Source: Pelargonium cotyledonis (taxonomy: Eukaryota > Streptophyta > Magnoliopsida > Geraniales > Geraniaceae). From it: 64,000 nt of DNA. The notes beneath the pieces are model-generated. The model was not told where the DNA came from and ran no database searches. It saw only the letters and a list, made by a program, of their open reading frames with translations. The stretch is taken from assembly GCA_036897625.1 (NCBI GenBank), contig JAYMTA010000007.1:91962-155961 (forward strand), given 5' to 3'. This document shows positions 1 through 15,020 of the stretch, piece after piece. Made by a program: the position numbers and the translations under genes. How positions within the stretch are numbered: position 1 is the stretch's first letter; each line of letters begins with the position of its first letter.

Positions 1-3000
1 AGATGTTACAGATTCAAATTCGGGTAGAGACTGGGTAGCTAATGCTTACTCATAAATTCTTTCCATTTCCCTGTGAAGCTTTGGCTTTCTTTCCAATGTA
101 AGGTTCCCTTGTTCAGTTTGAGTTTTCTAATGCTTCTACTATATGTATATAATCAAATCCAAGACGGAACTAAAAGGTAATAAGTTATATTTGGTAATAG
201 AAAGCCTCTCTTTTGATACCCATCCTTAAAATCTAAATATTATAATACTTATATAAAGTGAGTTTTTTTTTTCTCTATTATGTCACGAATACCTTCATAT
301 TTACATTTTTTGCCAAGAGTTTGACTAAGTCCTCTTTTATTGGAGCTGAGCTTTACTCGTATAGCTATAAGGGAGGAGGCCCATTTTAATCACAAGCCCT
401 TCTTTCTTTATAGCGGGCATGCTTCAAAATCCAAGTCCATGAAAACCCTGTTTTGTGGGCTCTTGCTATAAACAAAAAGGATCCAATTGAAATTTTAAAT
501 TGTAGACCCCGTGGGGAAGCTAAACCTAGTTTTATACAGCTCCAGAAAGGTTTAATTAATGCTATTGAAATTAGAATTTAGAAATTTATATAGTATATAG
601 GCCATTCCTTTATCTTTGCACCAGTGTAATAGTCCGGTTTTCTTTCTATGCTCCCTATCTTACCTACTGAAGTAGCGCCCTCGCTCTGAGCTGTAAACAC
701 GATAACCAAGAATATCCCAAAAAGCATGTATTTCTCATTTTTGCTTACGCTGTTGATTGGCTAAAGCATTGTGTCCTAAGAATAGCAAAGAGATAAGACA
801 ATCATTCATATCACAAATAGGAAATGAAAGCTCTGTTTATGAAACTGGGAGTAAGTAAGATGAACCTACTTCTAAAACAATTAAAATATTTTTTCCTTTT
901 TTGAATGTATCGGGATTATAACCTTTGACACTTGGAATAAAGATACTGCACTTTACCCTTATAAATTTAGTACATAATCTACCCAAGAAATAAGCATATT
1001 GAACAGGAAATTTGAAAAAAGAATTCTTTAATTGCAGCACCCTTTTCTGCAACAACAATTTTCTTATTATTAAAATTTTTAGTTACACCTTAGCTGTTTT
1101 TTTTCTAGAGAACCTAGTAAATTTCAAAGAACTATTGGTTAACCAGATTAGAACCCTCCTTTATTCATATCAAACCTTAAACTTTCTATGATGTTTAAGC
1201 ACTTTTGATCCATAAGTTTTTACAAGCTCCAAAGCATAAAGCAATTTCCTAACAAGGTGTCAGTTTCATTTAATTATAAAATTCAAGAAAAAAAAAGGGT
1301 CTGGGCCCTCAATTACTCCTATTTCTAAGAATAATGCCATTACAGAGATTCTTGTTATTTTTTACTTATATACACAATCTGATGCGAAATGCTTACTTGT
1401 TTAAACACAAGCTTTACTTCTCATATGCTTTGTTCTGTGCCCCATAAGATTAAGAAGATAAAATGGACTTTACTTTAGCTTAAATTACTGCATTCCGTAA
1501 CATCTTTCTTTCTTCTTTTTTATCTGGAATCAGAGGAACAGGAAACCTCCTTCTTTAGTTAGTTAAACTAACAGGATAAGACTTGTTAAGACATAGCATC
1601 CGTAAATCAAATAAAAGGACTTTTAAGATTTCTAGCTAAGCTTAAGAGAATGTCCGATGAATAAAACGCCTTTCTTTTATTTACTCTATTTATTAACTTT
1701 GGGTTCTCTTCTTGCTAACTATAAAAAAGATGATTCTGCAACAAGAGAAATTCCTTGTTTATAGAAAGCAGTGACTCTAGAGACTCGGAGGTACCATATA
1801 GGTATTTAAATTAAAAGCGGAAATCCCAGAATAAGGAAAGCTTTTACCTTTTATTAGCAACGCCCCTAAAAGACTTACAGATAATGGAACTTAGATTCTT
1901 TTGACTTTGTTCCTTGTTAACTAGACCTCTTTTCTAAAGGAAGACGCAACCAAATACAAGCTATCTTACGGGTATTCCCGTCTATACACCTAAGAAAAAC
2001 CTTATGAAATTACCTTTGACATAAAGCAAAAGTAAAGACTTTCTAATAATAAAGACTAATAAGAATACAGATTCATGCCATAGTTACTATCTGTAATAAC
2101 GTTTATCCTTAGTTTGGCTATCCTTTTTTAAAGTGTTTACATTCAAGGCTTTTTAATTAGATTTCCTATGCGTTTATTATTCACCTTTCTTTGGGACTTC
2201 CCTTACTTAGAGAATCCTTAGAGTTTGTATCGACTACCAATACTTTTTGTACGAGGATTTCTTTAGTCCCCAAGTGCCACCTGTTAGGGTTTACTATAAG
2301 CTTTCCCTTTCTTTTGCTTACCTTATTACTAACTTCAAGAATTCAAACTTTCTAGACATAACTTTTGTGATTAAGGGGAGCTCTTAGGTTATATATAAAT
2401 GAAGTAAAAAAAAGATAATGGAGTTTTGGGATCTACTCCTAGTTGTATTTGAAGACTGAGAATCTAAAATAAAACAAAAACCATATACAATCTCTAAGAA
2501 CCGGACCAATGTCAAAAAAAATCAGGAGCTATAAATAGGTTTTTATAAGGATTTATTTCATTTGCTGTAAAAGAGGACTCCCAATGACTGGGGTAATTGA
2601 ACGCGGCGCTAGTAGAGATATATTACTAAATTGTTTGTGCTATTGAAAAAGTATAACAGGAATTCAATAAAGAAACCAAGTTACTGCTCAATTAACGTAA
2701 CAGAAACTCATGAGTGTCTGCCAAGTAAAATACTACGAAACTTTTTGAGAATCCCTTATAAAAGTACTCTTAACTTTTTTTTTTTATATAGTTAGTACAT
2801 ATGTTCCAGTCATTAATCTAACCTCGATGACAAATGAAGATACTGTATACAAAGGATATAGCTGTAAATATCTATTCTCAAATATATAAAGGTCAACCTT
2901 ACACAGTAACACCAGCGGAGAGATGTACCTCCCAGAAATAAGTACTGCTTTAGAAAATATCTAAAACCCTTAACGGATAGTCCGAAATAATTCACAAAAA

Positions 3001-6000
3001 GCAGAGCTTTATAAAGTCAAAAATAAGGTCTCTGAATAACTAACTGAATATCTGTAGATTACATGTACCCGATTTAAACAACCCAAACTTTCTGCTATAG
3101 TAGTAGACTTTTCAAATATATTTACAACCAAGTCAGTTAGCCGAAGCCTCCTACTTTATTAATACCCAAAAATACAAAAAACTGCCCATAATTTAATGAA
3201 AGAATCTTGTACTATTATTTTGTCTTACTCCTAGAGATCCCTAGCTAAGAAGGAATGAAAGATTGGATACAGCCGCCTAGTCTCAGATCCTAAAACGGGT
3301 ACACAAATAGGTACTCGTTAAGTATGATTTAAGACTCCATTCTGGTGGTATTAAAATAAAGGCCGATGATTAAAAAGAACAAAAGCACAAGCAAGAACTC
3401 AGAAGTACCCTCTTAAAGAGGGGCCTTATATCTAGAATTCCCAATTCACTAGTTTTTCATTTAGTCGCGAGGTGTTAGAGGGTGGTACAAAATATCCTTA
3501 CGATTGCTCTTTTGAGGTAGGATAAGTAGCTCTAGTTAAGATATAATACACTTCTTACTAGCTATACCCTTCTTATGGGCTGTTTCTGTCTTAGTCTTCT
3601 TGCATTACATTTTAAATCTTGTCGCTAAATCAACTTGAACCACCGGCATCGGATCTAAATAACGGGCGTTCTACCCAGATGTAAACTTCCTCGAAATAGG
3701 ATATACAAGGCCCGGTTGAATCCTTATTTAAACATTTACTTTAAAATCTATACGGAATTACTATACTAATAATATACTGGAAACTCTTTTTTGAATAAAA
3801 AACTTTATAGCTTTATCAGCAAGCAATGAAAGATCGTGCAATAGCGTATAATTAAGAGAGTCTCGGGCGTACTCATATTAGGTTAGAGTGCAATTACGGT
3901 TATTATTCCACCTTCATATTTACAAGAGTACTTTTTTCTGTAAGGTAAAACCCACTCCTGATGGCATGACTAATAAATCAAATAAAAATGCATAGAAGCC
4001 TACAAAAAACAGTAGAAAGGATTTAGTAAAAAGGCATATTATGATATTTGTGTTTCCTAAAAAGGGCAATCTTGTAAGCTCTATTGGGTTAGGATACCCT
4101 TAATTTTTGCTGCGTTGTCTAGGAATATCCTGTTTTACTTATATTCATACCTGTTTTATTTCAATTTCGTTCAAACAATTGGCGGTACAGGGAATACCCC
4201 TTGTTGATTTATACAAGGGGGCATGTCGTGTAACTATCAAAAAAGATACGAATTCTAATCTAGAATCTCCGCAAGTTTTCCTCTACCAATAATAAACTAC
4301 CCCCCAATTCTGACTGAGGGTGGATATATTTGAAGTACTAAGTCTTTGTCTAGTTATCGTTACAGCATGCAATACAAAATATTATCCCGGTTTAGAAACG
4401 GACCTGAAATAGTACGAAAGTGGGTTTCTAAAAATGCTTAACTGCGAGGCGCTATTTAGGGTTTTAATTATTACAGGGCACTACTACAAGAGTACGCCTT
4501 TTTGAATAGGGTATTCGCTTGAGTTAGGCAGACCTGAGATATTCCTTGATTAAGATGTTTTTATGGGGTTCCTTATCTTTAATAGCAGCCTTAACTAGTA
4601 AATTAAGGAATTAAAGGATACTGTACAAGTATTCCTAGAAAAGAGCTGAAATAACCCCTCGGATTCCTTAATCCAGTCTATCTCTATTAATTTCTTTACT
4701 ATTTACAGAGTTTGGTGAGGAGAACACACTACAAAAAAGGGCGCATAGCAGTCGTGTTTTTAAACTAAAAAAAGCTTTATATCTTTATATAAAAGAAATC
4801 GAGAATGGAAGCGGTGAATGATAATATATTCCCTGGCAAAAGTTACAAGTTGGGAGGATCCCTATATACATCAAATCTAATTTCGACTAAGGCGATTTAG
4901 GGGTAGTAAAGATTCTAAAAGGGTTTATGCCATTATCTGATTAAAAGATTCCTGATAAGTTTAATTCGCTATTTAAGATACGGTTATACAAGAGTTTTAA
5001 TGCTTAGGGCCGCCTTATAAAGAAAAAGACTAAAACTGGTAGAGTGAAACCACATCAATATCAAAAAAACATGGGTCAAAAGCAGGATTTTCTAGTACTA
5101 AAGGACTCACGAAATTTTTTATAAGTGTTTATTCTGTTATTGTAATACTGAGTTGGGTATATGCTATATAAATGGAATAAATCAATAATTCGCACTTTAA
5201 GACACCGGTACTCGTTTTCCGAGAGTTACTCTTATTTTTCCAAAATGACTTAGATTTAGAGTCCCCAGTTTTCTAATTTTTAATTAAATTATTACTTATG
5301 TTTTTTTGTCACTGTCCAGGGCAAACACAAAAATTTTTAAACTTAGAGTAATGTGATTCTGACTAAGAGAAGAACCCATAAAAAATTGATAGCTATTCCA
5401 TTCCTTTAAATTTCGCGGTTCTCCTAGCAACAGAAGCCCCTCTATATGCCTAAGGTTCAAAAGCAATTAGGTTAACAGGCAGAGAAGATAATCTACAAAA
5501 AGCTTCAAAACCTATAGGCTCGGCAAGAGTAAGGACTGCCTCCCCAATACCATATCTAAATTAATTGCTAGCCTACTTTATGAAACCCTCGCGGGATCCT
5601 TACCCTGTTTCAGACTCTTCTTCATACCTGGACTCTGCAGCTTGCTTCTTAAAAATCCTTGTAACTTTCATATTCCGGACTTTCACAGCTATACCTTTCT
5701 TATGAGTGCCCTTTTTACTTCTTATTATCTGTTAAGAATTCTAATAACCGAGCTTTCTCCAAAGGATTAAAGGGCTTTACTCCTCCCTTTTGATGCTGTA
5801 CCCATTTTTTGTTCTATTGTTATAGCAAACCTTTCTCTTTTTAACTGAACCGGCCTAGTGAAAAAGAACATCACTCTTTGTTCAGGCAAGTTGTTAACAG
5901 TATATTAGGTAAAGCACAAAAGCGGGTATTTAGATAATCTAACGGGGCACTATAAACGGGTATGGGAACAAATATTCTTACAACTAGACTTGGGGGTTGT

Positions 6001-9000
6001 TTGAAGTCTCTCGCGGATAAACCTTGTTTTTTAGTGACTTTATAAGCGAGTTTAAACTTTCTAGACCTAGACAAAGGCTCTCTCAAAATTAAGTAAGAAA
6101 ATTATGTGCAGAGATGTATGTAATAAATCTTATTTAATATAAAGCGAACTATACTTACTATTTCCCTACTTTGTCTAATTTCTTTTCCAGGAGTGATAGA
6201 ATCCTAATACAGAAATGTCGAAATCTCCTTGTATGGCAAAGAAGAACCTGTTGTGATTAGGTCTTATGTTTGCGTATCGGAGGATTCTAACCTAAGCTTT
6301 TTTGATTCCCCGTACCCTTTTATTCATGCTAAGACTCAACTTTTTTCTAAAAACGGATTTATCTTAAGTAATACTACTCAGGAACTGCCCTTAGTGGTTT
6401 ATTATATATACTTTTTTGAGCTCTCTATATTAATTATATTAGAATAGGTTTTATAAGAGATTCTAAATGTGGCACCCGGTATAGAATACGCTGTACCCTC
6501 TTTCTTTTTTAAGCTACCTTGGGTTTTTGTTAGCATTTATTTGTGCGGATACACATAGGATATGGAGTGAGTGACTTCGTACTATATTACTATACCAAGC
6601 TATTTTATAAGAAGGGTCTCTTTATAGGTCTATTTTTTAAGCAAGAATTCCTTCCCTGAGACTGATTGATAATTATGAGTAACTACCAGTATGGATTCCT
6701 TGACGAGTTGAGTACTCTACTTAAGACAAGATAAATCCTGCCTAGGGTTTTGCCCTCTATCTACTATAAAGACTCCTAACTACGCTTCAGATATCCACTA
6801 GAAAAGAAAAGAACCAGAGTGATAACAATACCTTTAAACTTTAACTAGCTAAAACCAAGGGGAATCTTTCTTAGATTGGTAGGAGAAAAACTCCTTGCTT
6901 ACTTAATATATACCTTTTTCAGTAAAGACTTTCAATATAAGGCTAAAATAAAAAAACTAATAATTCAATAGAATGCTGCCGAAAGTTATTTAATCTTTTT
7001 CTTTTATCACCAGTTTAGGTGTTCTGTAAGGGGTTTATCAAAGACTTGATAGAGTTCATTATCCTATATAAAATAAAATCGCTTATGTACTTTATCTACT
7101 CTTTATCTACTTCTTACCTTTAATAACTGGAAAACAAAAGAGTTAACTTCCCAAAAGTATCTGAGCAAGCTAAAGCTTCCCTCTTGCTTATTATTACTTA
7201 CCTGTCGTAACTCTACAAAGTGGAACCGCTCTAAATAACTTATACGAATTAGTAACTAACACAGCACAGAATCTGGAATGGTAAGAAACCCATCTCCATA
7301 ATCAAGCTAAAGGGGCTTTGCCTTAGAACTCTTATTAAATGAAACTAATAGAAGCAAATCCTTAATACTTAATAACTAATTTAACCTATTAAAATTCCAA
7401 AATAAACTCTACCAAAGAAACAGACCCTTTTGTATACATTTACTTGGATTAGAAGCCAGAAGAACTCCTCTCCTTTTTATACTGGAATTCATTACTTTAA
7501 CTTCAGTTTTTTACTTCTTCCCTAATTGGAATTGGATATTTGTTATCTATGACTCTTTATGCAGTAGAAATTTCAAGTTTTTCCTAAATATCCTTTACTA
7601 AAAGGGAATAAATAAGAACTACTCTTTATTTTTATTAGTTTATGTATAGTCCTAGCCCGGAACTTTCTCCGCGTAGTAATAGTAGTTCTCGATACTAGCG
7701 CTTATGTCTAAATAAAGAAAGGATAACGAGAAAGTATAAAAGGAAAGACTTGTTTTTAAATTGCTTTTGGGAGCTTTAATAAAACTGACAGCGTATGAGG
7801 AGTCGGTAAGATTCTATCGTTTTTGCATTACAACAAGAAATTCGGTATAGGGTTGCTTCCCAGGAAACTGAAAGAGAAGTTTGTCATGCGGCTTATTCCC
7901 CGTGGATTGAAATCAGGCCTAGAAGAGAAAGAGTAATTAAGTACTATAAGTTGCTTCTTTTCTGTATAGGATGCCCGATCAAGATCTTGTACCACAAGAA
8001 GCAAAAACGGATGTATTATTGCTTTAAAGGGGCCCCCTTAATATAAAACAGCATTAGGATTTTCCAGATTGAGTTTAGGGAGTCTTATCTTATGTGTCGT
8101 CTGGTAGTTACTGCAGCCTTAGCCTTACAGTCTTTTAGAGTATGAAAAGTATGAGATTAGAACCCTTCTAGCTAATGTATCCCGTACCTGTAGCAGGGTA
8201 ATATAAAACCTAGGTAATAAATTTTAGCAAGCAAGAATCTAATCAAGGAGAAGTTAAAGGAGTTACAGTAAAAAAGTGATTGTTGTATTATAGCTTCTAA
8301 GGTAAATAAAGCTCTTAGTCCAACCCTTGAACTTATCTTTGTTAAATTTATTTCTGAATGCGTAAGGAGTCTTGAGTTTCTAGAAAAGGATCTTATAAAA
8401 GTGCCTTATTCTAGTTTACTTGACTTAAGAGGTTTCTTTTCTTTAGCGAAAGCCCAATAAATACGTAAATAAGAACAATTAATAAAGTATACTAATTCAA
8501 GACTAGCTATATTCCTCAACCTATGTGTAATACTTTTTAAGCACGGCATTACTTTAACTTTATATCCAAAGCAAAGAAATGAACACAAGGAAGGCTTTCT
8601 TACAAATAAAGTCTTAAAATCCTTTACTTCAAAATGTACTTAAAGAACTTCTTGTTTATTAGAAACGAGTAATATCTTATCACAAGGACTTTTAAAATTA
8701 CTAGGATTAGCAAAATAAAAAAAAAAAGCTACTAGATTTGACTAACACAATACTTGAATCCTGGGTTTATTATTGCAATATTTTTGTTCTGACCTTTTTA
8801 TTAACCACGGCAGTCTGTAATGCTAGCTTTACTACTTAAATAAAGCTTTTAGGTCTTATACGTCTTGTTTTTAGACCTATTTAGATAGGGCCCAATTCTT
8901 AAACAATCAAACTATTAAAGGTTCTCTATTCCGTATAATAAAAGGCATAATTATCTGACTTTTTAAAAATCTAATAAGAAGTTCAGATAGTTTGACCTGA

Positions 9001-12000
9001 GTGCTTTCCAACTTTCAAGTCCGTTTATATGCTCTATATACTATTATATTAGTGTTATACAGGGGCTTTCACACTAGAAGTAGTTCTATAGAGGGAATAA
9101 TCCCATACATGAAAGGTTTAGTTAAAAAAAGTAAGGTTTCGAGGAAGCTCCCAATATGCGCGTGTCCTTTATTAAATTTAATGTTAGAGTTTTGGTTCTA
9201 GAAATGCTCAGCTCAATCTAAATAGAGTTCTTTGTACCTCGAAAAATTAGTATAACTCCTTTTTATAAGAAGAAATTACTAATTTTTAGTTTCTTACTTA
9301 TAAGAGAAGCTATAGTATTGCCGGGCTGACAAATTTTTTCTATAGGGAGTTCTGCAAATTCTAACCTTTGTAAACTCTAGTTTTGCTTTGTCATGTGAAT
9401 TTGAAGTTAGTTTTTTCGAGGTAAAAAAGTAATGGGAATGCCGCAATGTTTATTTATGAAGTTTGAGTCTTAGGTAGTATACCGGTTGGGAATTTCAAAA
9501 ATGAGGATAGTATATATAGTAAGGCAGGCTCATGTAGTTTATAGGTATTGGGTTATAAAAGTATGATATTCGAGATTTAATAAGGAACTTCCTCCCGGAT
9601 AAGGGGGGTTCTTGATATAGAGTCTTTCTTCTTAAGAGTTCTCACTTACTGTATTTTATAAATAACAAGTTTTCATACATCTAGAGTTCTTCTTTGTATT
9701 AATTTAGCCTTATTTCCTTTCAAGATCTAAAATTATGTTGGTGATGTAGAAAAGTATTCTCAGAATTATGTTTTGTATTGTGTAGGGAGTAAACCCCGCC
9801 GAGTACTTATGGATCCTTTTAATATCCAAGCTATAGGGTCCACCCTTGATTTGCCTAAGGTACGAGAGGCTACCTCATAAAAAGATAAAGATATCCTTTT
9901 AGTTATATACTAAATAAAAAGAAGCTTATATCGGCGCTATACCACTATCTATATGTCGAACCCATGAATGACCGGGAGACCTTAAAATGCGTTAAAATGG
10001 GAATAAAAACATGTAGCAAAAGATCCCATTTCACAAATGAAAGATAATCTAGGCAGTAATGCGGGTACTCTTGTTACTTTAACTCTGGTCGCCTTTCATC
10101 ACATGTAGGTATCTCGTTAGAAATTCCTGTAGAACTTAATTATCCTAATTAATAAAAATTAATAAAAGTTATTGTTTTTAACTATTACAATCAAATTAAG
10201 GATAGTACTAAACTAATGCCTGTCCCAAACTTCAACCTCCGAAACATGGGCATTGCCTCTGTAAGCCCAATTTATTTAGTAAGGGCTATTTCTTGTAAAG
10301 TTTACGAGCCTTTATCTTAATTAGTAGTAACAAGGAGGATTCGGAACGGAATCACTGAAGCTGAATCGGAGTTGGTTACTGGTATAATGTTAAATATTTC
10401 TGCCTAACACGAGTTACAGTGTACTTTATTCACAAGTATAGCATTTTCTCAAGTTTTTTTTCGGGCACTACTAATTCGTGACCAGTCTACTGTTAGCGAG
10501 AGTTTGGCTTAGTACTTTTCTTTATTTTGAAATTCATCTAGGATAAAAGCAAATAAATAGTAAATCTGTGTTTAAGTTGAACCAACAGCGTATCTCTATA
10601 TTATTCCTTCAAGCTACAAATGGGTGAGATGCTCCTACTGAAATGAATAATCGTGGATGTTTTGCATATTTAGTTCTAGCTAGGAAACCGTCTATAAATC
10701 GTAGTAAATTAAACAGCATTTATATAAAAAGATCAGAAGAGATATAAGGACTTAAGATTTTGCAGTCTTAGGTTTTATCAGTTATAAAAAAAAAAAAACG
10801 TATATAGAATAATATAAAAGGATACATATTCTAGGAATAAGAATCCAAATCAGCTATACTTAAAAGAGGCACTTTTTAATAGTTGGTTTAACTGTAAAAT
10901 ACGATGGATAGGCTATTCTTGTTCTATTTAGCTAAAATGGGTAATATTCATAGCTAGAAGTTATTTAAATACAGGTTTTACAAAGCAAGATAAGAGGAAA
11001 TTTAGACCTTATATAAGGAATCTTTTGTTGTACATTCGGGGGTTTTCTCCAATCTTATTTAACAAGTAAAGGAATGGAATCACTTATATAGAATATAGAA
11101 AGACTCCGTCATTTATAGAATCCAGCCTTACAAATAGCTATAGGAACCCTACCTTAGTTTAGACTTAAACAATCTAACACCCTCCTTGAAAGTTAAATCA
11201 AGGCTGCCGATATGCAAAGGTTCCAGTCGCCTACTTTTAACTTTACATAAATTTTAGTTCCTTGTATATTCCTAGCTCTTTCTCTAGTCCAGATATTTGC
11301 AAAGTTGCTCCCATTTTGTAAAACCCTATAAGTTTCAACTAGGCTTTTCTTAACCTTGAAACCTAAAATTCCTTACCTACTTAATTCCTGTAAAAGAGCC
11401 TATTCACACCCTATTTCTTACTCACCTTTTCTGAAACCTTCCCCTACTTATAAAATTCTTGTCTAGTTAAGTTAACCTTTAAGATAAGAAAATACCCGCT
11501 TTTTAATTCCCTGTGACTTATTAACAGGATCCCAGAAGCTTTACTTACTTTCCTGTCGCCCCTCTTTATAGAATTTCCAAAAGCAAAGGAAGTGGTTGGC
11601 TACCTCATTCTTTCTAGACGGGCAGTGTCTTTGAGTTCGTTATTAGTTAATTCTTACTCTTTCGTACAAGAGCTTCATTAGTCATTAGTTAGAAAGCTCT
11701 CGGCTATTCAGTTTGTATCTTAGGGTTCCTCTCATTATAAACCCAATTACAAAACATCTCCTTGGATAAAAGGTATGGCCCCAAATTCTATTGACAAGTA
11801 ATGATTTTGTATTAGTATAGGAGTCGGAGTTTTAATCTTTGTATTTATAAGTTTATTGAAAGTTAGACTAGGTTTATAGTATAGTAGATTCCATTCCTCT
11901 TGTCTTAGTAGCAAGAATAAGAACCCCTTTTAAGGATACTCTTTATGCTTGAAATTCCATTGTACAAAATATTCCTCCTTTTAGGAGCACTGAAATTTCA

Positions 12001-13838
12001 TTTCTAGTTTATATTTATAGGCATTCTCTATAGGACTTGGTAAATTCTAGGCAGATACACCACTGAAAAGGAATCCCTTTTTCACAAGATGACTAACTCA
12101 AGAAAGTTGGCAAATTCATGAGTATCCCTTTTTTACACTATTAGTATAAATAGCTAAAAACAAAAACTATACTAGCATCACAAAAAACCTTTATTGGATA
12201 CCTTCGCTACAAAAAGGAATAAGGGATCTGACGAGGGGTTAAGAGTAGCTCTTTCAAATACGGAGAAACTCCTTAATTTCTAAATCAAAATATTCAGCAC
12301 TTTTAGTTGTGGTTATCTTTTACAGATAACTAAACTCTAAAAATTTTCTTGTTTATATAAACTTTTAAGGGATTTGGTAATTTAGAAGTCTCGTTCACAT
12401 TTAAGAAAATTAACAGGGTTTCCTTTTTAAGAAACTTTTTAGTCAATATTGTACTTGTTTTAATAAGAAGTTTGTGTAGCTAATTAGTTCTTTGTATTAA
12501 ACAGGAGGTATCCCCCTTTGGTTTTTTAGTTGTTAGCAAAAAAGATAAAGAATAGGTTATCCTTGGCTTTAGTAAATGCTTCCTAGTATAGCTTAACTTG
12601 CTAAATCTAGACCTCTTTTGTCCCTTGTAGCAGAGTCTTGCATTTTTATTAAAATAGTTGTTCTTTTCGAGATATCCAGAGGAATAAAATAATAGAAATC
12701 TCATTTTAAGTTTCTCCTCTTTAGCAGAAGTTCCAGTAAATGTATAAATAATAAAACCTTAAACTAGACTGGGCTCTGTTCAGTAACTTGCTTATAACGC
12801 AGAATCTCATTTAGATTAAAAGGCTGAATCAAGAGTAATATATCCCAATTCAAGAAGTCCTTGCCGTAGACCTAAAGCTCTCTGGGTATTAAAAGGTGTT
12901 CTGGAACGAACCCTCATTTCGTTGGATAACTACTAGGAGAAACAATCCAAAAAGCTTTGTTCCAGATACTTTTATTTAAAACTTCTGAGGTATTTAGATA
13001 TTTTGTGACTATTTCCGTGCATCTTAACGCAAGCTATTCCACCTGCGCGTATGGATTTTTTCTACATTTACTAAATTTGCTGAAGTTTATATATCTTCGA
13101 CGAAATAAAAACTCTCAGTTGCTTGGTAGTTTCAAGTTAGTATTTTTGGAATTATAACATGAAAGTAATTAAGTAAAGCAACAAAGGGTGTGGTTTTTGA
13201 TAGAAACCCTTATTCAAATTAAGGCCGGCGCCCCTTTGACTATCTTCCATGTGATATACAGTTAAGAAGACCTACTATACCAGAAATTAGAACTTTTCAT
13301 AAAGTTTATAAGGAAAGAGATGCAACTAAAATATGGGGGATTATAGGATATCTGTTGTTGTTCCTTGTGTACTTAACGATTTAGCTTGGGAAAGCTTGGT
13401 TTATTAGTAAGCTAAATGTGTTCTATGTAAAAATGTACAAGAAGAAACTCGCTTCCAAGAAAGACGCGGGTTTCCCTGGATATTTGTTAGGAGCCTTCCT
13501 TTAGAAGGCAGAATCCTACTTTGACAACAGCACATCTTAATAACTGGATGTCCGTAAAAAGAAACTTGAACCATCACCCTTCCTACTGGTAAGGGCATTG
13601 CCTTTTTGCAGATATAAGAGTAAGATCCGATCCGGTTTCGTACTTAACACCGAATGAGGGCATATCCCAACTACGAAGCGCATCCGCGGCTTGCCAGAAT
13701 AAAGAAATATTCATTTTTTGCTAGGAAGTACTCTATAATCAAAATCGAGTATAATATGACTTTGTCAACGGGCCGGGTATAGTAACTAAGGATCGTCTAT
13801 TAAAAAGCTAAGTTCCATACTTCCATACATTGCTGGGG
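1..13838. other. gene-free intergenic DNA
   Basis: No open frame reaches 90 codons and none of the short ones resembles a known protein. I see no rRNA, intron or mobile-element signature. The stretch holds a perfect 11-bp tandem duplication at 7090-7111, a run of 13 A at 10786-10798, an 8-bp tandem copy at 13813-13828, and a pyrimidine-rich stretch on the + strand at about 11240-11560. T-loop-like words near 8160 and 9960 were too weak to call. Confidence 0.7.
7090..7111. repeat. perfect 11-bp tandem duplication
   Basis: CTTTATCTACT occurs twice head to tail with no spacer. Confidence 0.9.
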
Positions 13839-13910
13839 GTATCCTAGTGGGATTAGAACCGACGACATTTAACTTGGGCAGCCCTCCTGTGTAATAGCTT
13901 CTAAAATGAG
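13839..13910 (-). pseudogene. tRNA-like relic, possibly Gly-type
   Basis: On the minus strand T stem GTCGG/CCCAC makes four of five pairs around TTCTAAT, followed by TAGGATA as a possible 3' acceptor. Upstream AGGGCTGCCCAAG resembles a tRNA-Gly(GCC) anticodon arm, but its 3' strand and the 5' acceptor are missing. Confidence 0.28.
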
Positions 13911-14025
13911 CAGAATTTTGTACTGGTAAGATATTGGGATACTTAATTATTATATAGGGTATAAAAAGGCCCCTTTCCTACGCCTATTAATTAGAGAATA
14001 AGAATCCCTTTAGTTATGGAATAAT

Positions 14026-14349
14026 TTAAGTAAGAGTTTCAAAAGTTACAGCTATCCTTTCAAGCGGATAAATAAGCGATTGTACAAGAAATATATCAAG
14101 AGGAGCTACTTGCTTATGTTGATGCTCAAGTAGGGATTTGCTCTTTATATGCCTTATATCGAAGCTATATTCCATATTCGAGGTTAATCGAATCCCTGGA
14201 TTTTGTCTTTCCAAACCACCTAGTTTTGTAGTTAATATAGGGACACCTCTATTCATCACATAGATATAATAAGAAGTTCCTGATAGCTTTCTCCAAAAGG
14301 GGTTTTTTAAAGTTTTACTTTTTATATCCAAGGGCCTTGGCCCTCTCAT
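14026..14349 (-). CDS. unrecognised 107-codon open frame
   Basis: This is the longest open frame in the window after nad9, starting ATG and basic in its first third. It has no membrane segment and no motif I recognise. Upstream and downstream are plain intergenic DNA, with tRNA relics on each side. At this base composition one frame of this length in 64 kb is near chance expectation. Confidence 0.15.
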   Translation of the reverse strand: MRGPRPLDIKSKTLKNPFWRKLSGTSYYIYVMNRGVPILTTKLGGLERQNPGIRLTSNMEYSFDIRHIKSKSLLEHQHKQVAPLDIFLVQSLIYPLERIAVTFETLT

Positions 14350-15020
14350 TGGAGTTATTCCCCGTCTTAATATTGAACCGCTTTTATTATACCACAGCTC
14401 GCAAGATCATCATACTAGCTACAAATCCTAGTACCCATAAGAAAGCTACAAGCTGCAATAAAACAAGGACCTAGAAGGCCGATAGTATAGCTGATATCAA
14501 GACTAACCCAGCGAAAAGGATTGTAAGGGATTCCTAAGAGTATAAAAAAAACATAATAAGTTAAGACTCCATGATTTTACTTATACGCTGAAACGCCTTT
14601 CTGGACTAGAGATTATGGGTTCCCACCTGAACTAAGGAAAACGACCGTAGTAAATAGAAATAAGAAAGTACTTGAAAGAAACCTGTTCTTAATGTGGTCA
14701 AGGCTTAAGGTAAGGGTCAATCTCTAAAAATGAGAGATAAGCTAAAATAACGACTATTCGTAGTATTATATTAGTTAGAAGATATACCTGCTCAAAGTTT
14801 CTAGAATATCTTATTGTAACAAATCTAATGAATCCTTTTCTATACTTTTTTAACTACTATTGCAAGAGTATCCCTCTACCTAGATTCCAATTTAGGATAG
14901 GAGTCTGCGCATTTCTTCACATCATAATAAAATTCTTTTCTTATATTCACTTCTCGATAAAGGGCTCGGCTACGTAGGGAACTTTTCTTTTAACTTTCTG
15001 GAAATACTTTAAACTTTTTT

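Noticed and set aside
291-3924. 15-bp word ACCTTCATATTTACA at 291 and 3910
   Set aside because: Matches of this length are expected by chance several times in 64 kb of AT-rich DNA.
4395-4470. TACGAAAGT and TAACTGCGAGGC words recalling large-subunit rRNA
   Set aside because: The two words are in the reverse order of real LSU rRNA and nothing else nearby matches.
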